Assembly (NCBI GenBank): GCA_045612065.1
Contig: JAZKYH010000022.1
Coordinates: forward strand, 12,084-76,083
From: UBA1189 sp045612065
GTDB lineage: Bacteria; Bacteroidota; Bacteroidia; Bacteroidales; Bacteroidaceae
DNA length: 64,000 nt
Direction: 5' to 3'
Shown: positions 58,946 to 64,000 of the stretch, piece by piece
Layout: the number at the start of each line of letters is the position of its first letter
How positions within the stretch are numbered: position 1 is the stretch's first letter
Position numbers and translations under genes: made by a program
The notes under the pieces: model-generated
The model's database searches: none
What the model saw: only the letters and a program-made list of their open reading frames with translations
Told to the model about the DNA's origin: nothing

Positions 58946-60198
58946 GAGGCAGCACACTCCACTTTGCCGATGCGCAAAAACTCACACGCCCCACGGCCTT
59001 TACCACGATGATAAAGCCCGTGGGCTCGCTCTGTAACCTCGACTGCGACTACTGCTACTACCTGGGCAAGGCCGACCTCTACGGAGGCCATCAGCCCAAG
59101 ATGAGTGACGAACTGCTCGAACGCTACATCAGCCAGTATATCGAGGCCGTACAGGTACCCACCGTCACCTTCTGCTGGCACGGAGGAGAGCCCCTCCTGG
59201 CAGGCATCGACTTCTACGAGAAGGCCGTAGCACTGCAAAATAGATATCGCGGCAACAAGCAAATTGAGAACTCGCTGCAGACCAACGGACTGCTCATCAA
59301 CCCCGACTGGTGCGACTTCTTCCGCCAGAACAACTTCCTCATCGGACTCTCCATCGACGGACCCAAGGAGATCCACGACGCCTACCGCCACGACCGAGGC
59401 GGGCACCCCACCTTCGACCGCGTGATGCGAGGTCTCGAGATGATGGCCATGAGCGGCGTAGAGTACAACACGCTGAGCACCATCAACGACCGCTGTGCCG
59501 GACAAGGCAAGCGCGTATACCAGTTCATGCGCTCCATCAGCAAGTACATGCAGTTCCTACCCGTTGTGGAGCACACACTTGCCACCCCATCGGGTCGCGC
59601 AGCCATCGTACCCCCCAGCACGGAAGGCTCAAAGGTAGCCCCCTGGAGCATCACCCCGAAAGCCTTCGGCAAGTTCATGTGCGACGTGTTCGACGAGTGG
59701 GTCATCAACGACGTGGGCGAACGCTTCGTGCAGCTCTTCGACATCACCCTCGCCCAGTGGTATGGCGTGCAGCCCTCGCTCTGCGCCTTCTGCCCCACCT
59801 GCGGCGACGGCCTCGTGGTAGAGCACAACGGCGACGTATACATGTGCGACCACTTCGTATACCCCGAGTACCGCCTCGGCAACATCGGCACCGAGCACCT
59901 TGCCGACCTGCAGCGCAAGCCCGAACTCTTCCGCTTCGGCATCGAGAAGCGTAACAGCCTCCCCACCGACTGCCGCAAGTGCGAATACCTCTTCGCCTGC
60001 CGTGGCGAATGCCCCAAGCACCGCTTTGCCACCACACGCCGTGGCGAGAAGGGACTCAACGCCCTGTGCGAGGGATACAAGCACTTCTTCGAGTACACCG
60101 CCCCCTACATGCAGCAGATGCGCCACCTCCTCGAACAAGGCATCGAAGCCAAGCACATCATCCCCTGGGCACGCCAGCGACGCGGATTTGCAGGGTAA
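58942..60198 (+). CDS. Anaerobic sulfatase-maturase-type radical SAM/SPASM enzyme
   Basis: 418 aa from ATG 58942 (MRGSTLHFADAQ); the frame is open further upstream but overlaps the previous gene. The radical SAM cluster motif is CNLDCDYCYYLGK; then CWHGGEPLLAG, LQTNGLLIN and GLSIDGPKEIHDAYR. The SPASM domain carries further cluster cysteines (CAFCPTCGDGLVVEHNGDVYMCDHF and CRKCEYLFACRGECPKHRF). anSMEs oxidise a Cys or Ser of sulfatases to formylglycine in the cytoplasm before export. No sulfatase is nearby. Placement at the end of an ECF sigma operon, coupled by ATGA to the Spy-like gene, is unusual. Confidence 0.9.
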   Translation: MRGSTLHFADAQKLTRPTAFTTMIKPVGSLCNLDCDYCYYLGKADLYGGHQPKMSDELLERYISQYIEAVQVPTVTFCWHGGEPLLAGIDFYEKAVALQNRYRGNKQIENSLQTNGLLINPDWCDFFRQNNFLIGLSIDGPKEIHDAYRHDRGGHPTFDRVMRGLEMMAMSGVEYNTLSTINDRCAGQGKRVYQFMRSISKYMQFLPVVEHTLATPSGRAAIVPPSTEGSKVAPWSITPKAFGKFMCDVFDEWVINDVGERFVQLFDITLAQWYGVQPSLCAFCPTCGDGLVVEHNGDVYMCDHFVYPEYRLGNIGTEHLADLQRKPELFRFGIEKRNSLPTDCRKCEYLFACRGECPKHRFATTRRGEKGLNALCEGYKHFFEYTAPYMQQMRHLLEQGIEAKHIIPWARQRRGFAG

Positions 60199-60289
60199 AA
60201 CATACATTCATAGGATATGACGATAAACTTATTGAACCAGTCTATCGTTAAAAAAAGGAAAAAGTTAAGGATATTCCAATACCTTTCCC

Positions 60290-60297
60290 TAACTTTG
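60290..60297 (+). promoter_or_regulatory. -7 element of the NagB/PIG-L gene
   Basis: TAACTTTG fits TAnnTTTG, 38 nt before the ATG. No -33 match at the expected spacing. Confidence 0.45.
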
Positions 60298-60335
60298 AAC
60301 CGGAAAAAGGAAACAACCTTAAATATCATACACCT

Positions 60336-62255
60336 ATGAAAAGTAAATACGCATTACCCAAAGACGGTGGACTCATCACCGCAGGCGTTCCCAGCGACAT
60401 CTATCGCCGCTACGAGAAACTCCCGACCGAAATCTTCGAAACCGAATACGATGGCGTGCAGCACATTGCCGACCAAATCGTTGAAGCCATCAACAACCAC
60501 GAAGGCACAGAACCCTTCCTCCTGGGACTCACCACCGGTAAGACTCCCCTCGGACTCTACCGCGAACTGGTGGCACGCCACGAGGCAGGCAAGGTGAGCT
60601 TCAAGAACGTAGCCGTGGTGACCCTCGACGAGTTCTACCCTATCGCTCCCGACCATAAGCAGAGCCGCAACTACCGCATCCGCGAAGAGCTCCTCAGCCA
60701 TATCGACATCGAAGAGAGCAACGTACACGTCATCGACGGCACTGCCTCCGTGGAAGAAGTATCGGCCTACTGCAAAGCCTATGACAAGATAGCCAGCAAG
60801 GTAGACTTCATGGTCATCGGTATGGGTGAGAAGGGACAGCTCGGTTTCAACGAGCCCGGCTCATACGAGAAGTCACGCACCCGCCTTGTACAATTGAGCC
60901 TCAACTCACGCAAAGTACAGGCTGGTTCATTTTCAAAGAACGAAATCCCGACCATGGCTATTACTATGGGTATCGAGACCATACTCAAAGCCAAGAGAAT
61001 TGTACTTATGGCATGGGGTGAGAATAAGGCCGAGGTTATCAAGAAAGTAGTAGAAGGCGAAGATACCGAAATGGTACCCGCAAGCCTCCTGCAGCAGCAC
61101 GAGAACATCGAGGTTGTCATCGACGAGATTGCCGGTGAGAAACTCACCCGAGTAGAGGCACCTTGGGTGGTAGGACAATGCGAGTGGACCAAAAAGCTCG
61201 TGCGCAAGGCCGTCATCTGGCTCTGCGGCAAGGTGGAGAAACCCATCCTCAAACTCACCTATCAAGACTATATGAAGAATTCTTTGGCTGATATGCTTGA
61301 TAGTTTGGGTAAGGCATACGACCTGGTAAACATCGAGGTATTCAACGACATGCAGCACACCATCTCTGGATGGCCTGGCGGTAAGCCCAACTGCGACGAC
61401 ACCACCCGACCCGTACCCTCTAACCCCTTTCCCAAACGAGTAATCATCTTCTCTCCGCATCCTGACGATGATGTCATCTCGATGGGAGGAACCTTTATCC
61501 GACTCGTAGAGCAGGGACACGATGTACACGTAGCCTATCAGACCTCGGGCAATGTGGCAGTATATGATGACGTCGTGGTACAGCACATGGATACCGCACG
61601 CGAAATCGGACTCGAAGACCGCTACGATGAGGTGCGACAAATCATTGCCAATAAGGTAGAGGGCGAACCCGAGCCACGCGCTTTACTCAACCTCAAGGGG
61701 GCTATTCGCCGTGCTGAAGCGAAGGCTGCAGTACGTTCATTCGGACTGAACGACGAGACCAATGCGCACTTCCTCAACCTTCCGTTCTATGAGACTGGAG
61801 GCATCAAGAAGGGCGAACTAGGAGAGGCAGATATCGATATCGTAGTGAACCTCCTCCGCGAAGTCAAGCCCCATCAGATATATGCCGCAGGTGACCTCAC
61901 CGATCCTCATGGTACACACCGCGTATGCATCGAGGCCGTGCTCGGAGCATGGGATGTGGTGAAAGACGACGACTGGGCCAAGGAGTGCCACATATGGCTC
62001 TACCGTGGCGCATGGCAGGAGTGGGACCTCGGCATGGTAGACATGGCCGTACCCCTCAGCCCCGATGAACTCATCAAGAAGCGCCATGCCATCTTCCGCC
62101 ATCTCTCACAGAAGGATATTGTCCCCTTCCCCGGTGAAGACCATCGTGAGTTCTGGCAGCGTGCCGAAGACCGCACACAGAACACCGCACGCCAGTACGA
62201 CAAACTCGGCATGGCCGAATACCAAGCCATCGAAGTCTTCGTGCGCATGATCTAA
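60336..62255 (+). CDS. NagB-like / PIG-L fusion protein with altered deaminase site
   Basis: 639 aa. N-terminal NagB-like isomerase/deaminase domain (about 30-290) with GLTTGKTPLGLYREL and catalytic-base Asp98 in TLDEFY. C-terminal PIG-L/LmbE deacetylase domain (about 385-620) with the zinc motif SPHPDDDVISMGG and a DPHGTHR motif. This fusion is common in Bacteroidota as GlcN6P deaminase. Here the loop that should hold the Asp-x-His...Glu triad reads GMGEKGQLGFNEPGS: Asp becomes Lys166 and His becomes Gln168, while Glu173 remains. The PIG-L half looks intact. It may be a paralogue with another activity. Confidence 0.88.
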   Translation: MKSKYALPKDGGLITAGVPSDIYRRYEKLPTEIFETEYDGVQHIADQIVEAINNHEGTEPFLLGLTTGKTPLGLYRELVARHEAGKVSFKNVAVVTLDEFYPIAPDHKQSRNYRIREELLSHIDIEESNVHVIDGTASVEEVSAYCKAYDKIASKVDFMVIGMGEKGQLGFNEPGSYEKSRTRLVQLSLNSRKVQAGSFSKNEIPTMAITMGIETILKAKRIVLMAWGENKAEVIKKVVEGEDTEMVPASLLQQHENIEVVIDEIAGEKLTRVEAPWVVGQCEWTKKLVRKAVIWLCGKVEKPILKLTYQDYMKNSLADMLDSLGKAYDLVNIEVFNDMQHTISGWPGGKPNCDDTTRPVPSNPFPKRVIIFSPHPDDDVISMGGTFIRLVEQGHDVHVAYQTSGNVAVYDDVVVQHMDTAREIGLEDRYDEVRQIIANKVEGEPEPRALLNLKGAIRRAEAKAAVRSFGLNDETNAHFLNLPFYETGGIKKGELGEADIDIVVNLLREVKPHQIYAAGDLTDPHGTHRVCIEAVLGAWDVVKDDDWAKECHIWLYRGAWQEWDLGMVDMAVPLSPDELIKKRHAIFRHLSQKDIVPFPGEDHREFWQRAEDRTQNTARQYDKLGMAEYQAIEVFVRMI

Positions 62256-62280
62256 CTGCTCACACACATAGCATCTCAGA

Positions 62281-62315
62281 GAAATAGGGCGTTCCGTTTT
62301 GGAACGCCCTATTTC
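62281..62315 (+). terminator. Strong terminator after the NagB/PIG-L gene
   Basis: A perfect 15-bp stem, GAAATAGGGCGTTCC with GGAACGCCCTATTTC, loop GTTTT, followed by CCTTTTG. Confidence 0.9.
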
Positions 62316-62379
62316 CCTTTTGACAAATTTCACAGAATCTTATCCCCTCATTGTCAAACATTTGCATAGCACACAAAAC

Positions 62380-62439
62380 AAACTGCCATTTTTTTAAGGC
62401 AGTTTTCCACTAAAACTGCTGTTTTTTTGAGGCAGTTTT
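62380..62439. repeat. Tandem pair of AACTGC hairpins
   Basis: AAACTGCC (62380-62387) pairs with GGCAGTTT (62398-62405), and AAAACTGC (62412-62419) with GCAGTTTT (62432-62439). Each loop contains a run of seven T, and the two hairpins are 32 bp apart. A TACCTTTG promoter box (62442-62449) follows directly. Confidence 0.6.
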
Positions 62440-62441
62440 AC

Positions 62442-63046
62442 TACCTTTGCTTGTATAATCCCATTGCCGCGAACATGACACACATGATAACATACCCTTC
62501 TGGCCGTTGTACTGAGGGTGCTTTGTGTGCTCGCCGCGGCGATACCCCCCCCCATATAAATCATTTGTTTACAGCACGTTGCGCAAAGACCCTCCCCAAC
62601 CCCTCCCTCTATGGAGGGGCTTTACGGCATCGCGGAAAGACTATCATAAAGCACTGTCCCTCTTTAAGGGGGACGAGCGAAGAGAGGCTTTGTCCGAACG
62701 AAGCGGAGGGGTCTCTCACGTGGGTGCTGGGCATCTCATGCAGAAAACGCAGAAATTCTTGCGTCGTGGGGTTTTGTCTCACACGGATTGCACGGATTTC
62801 ACGGATTGGCGCGTTGCTTCGCTCGCGCTGTCGGCTTTGCCGAGTGCTTGCGTCCCGGAGGCACACGCAAGAGAATCGATGCGTGTATCCGTGCAATCCG
62901 TGAGATCTGCGTGAGAAATAAAAATCAGTGAGAAGAAAAAAATTCTCTGCGAAAGTCTGCGGAGTCTGCGTGAAATAAGAAATCAGCGAGAAACTAAAAC
63001 CGAAATCAATAACAACAAAATACTAACAACTAAACAAACAACAATT
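62442..63046. other. Repeat-rich intergenic region before the OmpA-domain gene
   Basis: About 600 bp with no supported gene. It contains a CCCCTCC...GGAGGGG hairpin (62600-62619). There is also a 16-bp perfect inverted repeat CACGGATTGCACGGAT (62782-62797 with 62887-62902), bordered by further CACGGATT copies. Finally there is AGAAATCAGCGAGAA/AAAATCAGTGAGAA-type direct repetition (62915-62995). Sequences of the CACGGATTnCACGGATT type are widespread intergenic repeats in Bacteroidota. A TACCTTTG box at its left end could start a long leader for the OmpA-domain gene. Confidence 0.5.
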
Positions 63047-64000
63047 ATGAAACAGAGAACAAAATTCTTTGCCCTGCTGGCGGGCTTCTTCATGCTGCTG
63101 ACAGGCAATGCCATGGCGCAGGCCAATGGTGACGTTAACGAAGATGGCATAGTGAACGAACCTGTATGTACCAACTATATTAAGTTCCTTAAATCTATCG
63201 ATGTAAACCTTAAAGACTTTGAGGAACGCATGGAGATACGTCCTATAGCCTCAAATGGTGAGGTAAAGTTGGAATTTGCTGTGGGTAAGGCTACACTTGA
63301 TCCTCGTGATGCCACCAATACTCGTATCCTCGAGGGCGCTCGTCGTGAATTGAGCGATGCTTTCCGTCAGAGTTCATCAAAGTTGCTGCTCATGCAGATG
63401 TTCGGTTACTCATCACCGGAAGGTAATCCGCAGTCTAACCTCGACCTTGCTCGTCGCCGTGCCGACTTCGTATTGAGTGAGATTAAGAAAGTTATCCCCG
63501 ATCAGTATCACAAAGCAATTCGTCCTAGTGAGTCTATGATTTTGGGTTGGGATGTAGTGGCCGATAGCTTGCAGCGTGACGGGCTCATCACCGAGGCGCA
63601 AGCGGTGCGCGAGATAGTTGCCAAGTATCCTAACAACTTGGTAAGCCAAGGTCATGCTATCGCCCAGCTTCCCTATTACAGAACAGTCATCAAAGATGTG
63701 TATCTGCCCAAGTTGCGTACCGTACGATATACCTATACTAAGGTCGAGGACCGTACGCTTAACCCACAGGAGCTGGTTCGGTTGTTCGATGCCGGGCGTG
63801 ACAACGAGTTCAACCGTGCGCACTATTATCACCTCATCCAGTACTATTGGGATGACCGCAAAGAGCCTGAGACACGTGCTCGTCTCGAGGAAATCGCTAA
63901 ACGTGCCTTGGTAAATACTCGTCTTACAAAGGATGACCTTGAGCAGGGTGACTCACTTTATAATGAGGGTTATTGGGCTTTGGCTGCCAACATATTGGCA
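63047..64000 (+). CDS. OmpA-domain outer-envelope protein, partial (3' end outside window)
   Basis: 318 codons are present with no stop before the window end. A signal peptide (MKQRTKFFALLAGFFMLLTG ... AMAQ) is followed by an OmpA-like peptidoglycan-binding domain (about 75-150). Recognisable pieces are VKLEFAVGKATLDP, LLLMQMFGYSSPEGNPQSN and LDLARRRADFVLSEIKK. This domain lies N-terminal, not C-terminal as in OmpA itself. The rest is helical, possibly TPR-like (EIAKRALVNTRLTKDDLEQGDSL). Short direct-repeat sequences precede it. The role is probably structural at the cell envelope; the ligand is unknown. Confidence 0.75.
   Translation, partial: MKQRTKFFALLAGFFMLLTGNAMAQANGDVNEDGIVNEPVCTNYIKFLKSIDVNLKDFEERMEIRPIASNGEVKLEFAVGKATLDPRDATNTRILEGARRELSDAFRQSSSKLLLMQMFGYSSPEGNPQSNLDLARRRADFVLSEIKKVIPDQYHKAIRPSESMILGWDVVADSLQRDGLITEAQAVREIVAKYPNNLVSQGHAIAQLPYYRTVIKDVYLPKLRTVRYTYTKVEDRTLNPQELVRLFDAGRDNEFNRAHYYHLIQYYWDDRKEPETRARLEEIAKRALVNTRLTKDDLEQGDSLYNEGYWALAANILA

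Noticed and set aside
59382..60098. Minus-strand frame (238 codons) opposite the anSME gene
   Set aside because: Antisense to a radical SAM gene with intact cluster motifs; no recognisable domain.
62427..62903. Plus-strand frames of up to 158 codons before the OmpA-domain gene
   Set aside because: They run through inverted and dispersed repeats (reading HTDCTDFTDW), the usual spurious translation of such repeats.
1..64000. tRNA, rRNA, prophage or intact insertion sequence
   Set aside because: No cloverleaf-like or rRNA-like stretch, phage structural gene or transposase was recognised on either strand.

Overview
The window is chromosomal DNA of a Bacteroidota bacterium, most likely order Bacteroidales and probably a Prevotella-like lineage. 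The protein families point there: GldE next to ssb and mutY, a Rho with a very long Q/N-rich insertion, TrpB2, a GlcN6P-deaminase/PIG-L fusion, a GH109-type oxidoreductase, and energy-transducer TonB. So do the promoters: many genes are preceded by the Bacteroidetes primary-sigma pattern TTTG-N19/20-TAnnTTTG, and Shine-Dalgarno sequences are rare. No rRNA, tRNA or intact insertion sequence was seen. Species cannot be fixed from this.

Layout. 1-3.4 kb (leftward): mutY, ssb, gldE and a phosphopantetheinyl transferase cut by the window edge. 3.4-5.6 kb: HU-like protein, a 30-residue basic ribosomal-type peptide, RNase G. 5.6-7.3 kb (leftward): trpB2 with a complete tryptophan attenuator. 7.4-10.1 kb (leftward): ABC-F ATPase and a DUF3805-type protein. 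10.2-12.5 kb: rho. 12.5-29.4 kb: surface-polysaccharide locus. It has a rightward Wzi/lipoprotein/GT4 operon, a leftward wecC-wecB-WecA-like operon (ManNAcA synthesis and lipid-linked initiation), and a leftward eight-gene Wzx/Wzy-type operon running from the initiating sugar transferase through Wza, Wzz, Wzy, two glycosyltransferases and Wzx to an acetyltransferase. 29.4-32.6 kb: fabD, a cytoplasmic GH13 enzyme and an AlaX-like editing protein. 32.6-36 kb: a cysteine-rich Hsp20, a lipocalin and a PycB/OadA-type carboxyltransferase. 36-40 kb: bL25, Pth, an S4-domain protein, a GDSL lipoprotein and a TonB-like lipoprotein. 40.9-43 kb: a SprT-like protein and an orphan Dam-family methylase. 43-49.1 kb: leuACD converging on argD-argC-pspC. 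49.3-53.8 kb: HlyIII, recJ-recQ. 53.9-56.9 kb: GH109-like protein and a histidine kinase. 57.4-62.3 kb: ECF sigma, small membrane protein, Spy-like protein, anSME, then NagB/PIG-L. 63 kb to the end: an OmpA-domain protein cut by the window edge.

The least explained structure is between genes. Three intergenic regions (33988, 40377 and 57247) each carry about four short direct repeats at an exact 22-bp period, with two different core sequences. Upstream of rplY there is an 83-bp tandem array of promoter-like units. A 177-bp element with long terminal inverted repeats lies at 56892-57068. The clearest regulatory discovery is a 17-codon leader peptide with three consecutive Trp codons, followed by a terminator hairpin, ahead of trpB2. 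Notable proteins are the Hsp20 with nine cysteines in a 35-residue insert, a lipoprotein that seems to join an ExbD-like domain to a TonB C-terminus, a PycB whose biotin-carrier domain lacks the modifiable lysine, and a NagB domain lacking two of its three catalytic-triad residues.
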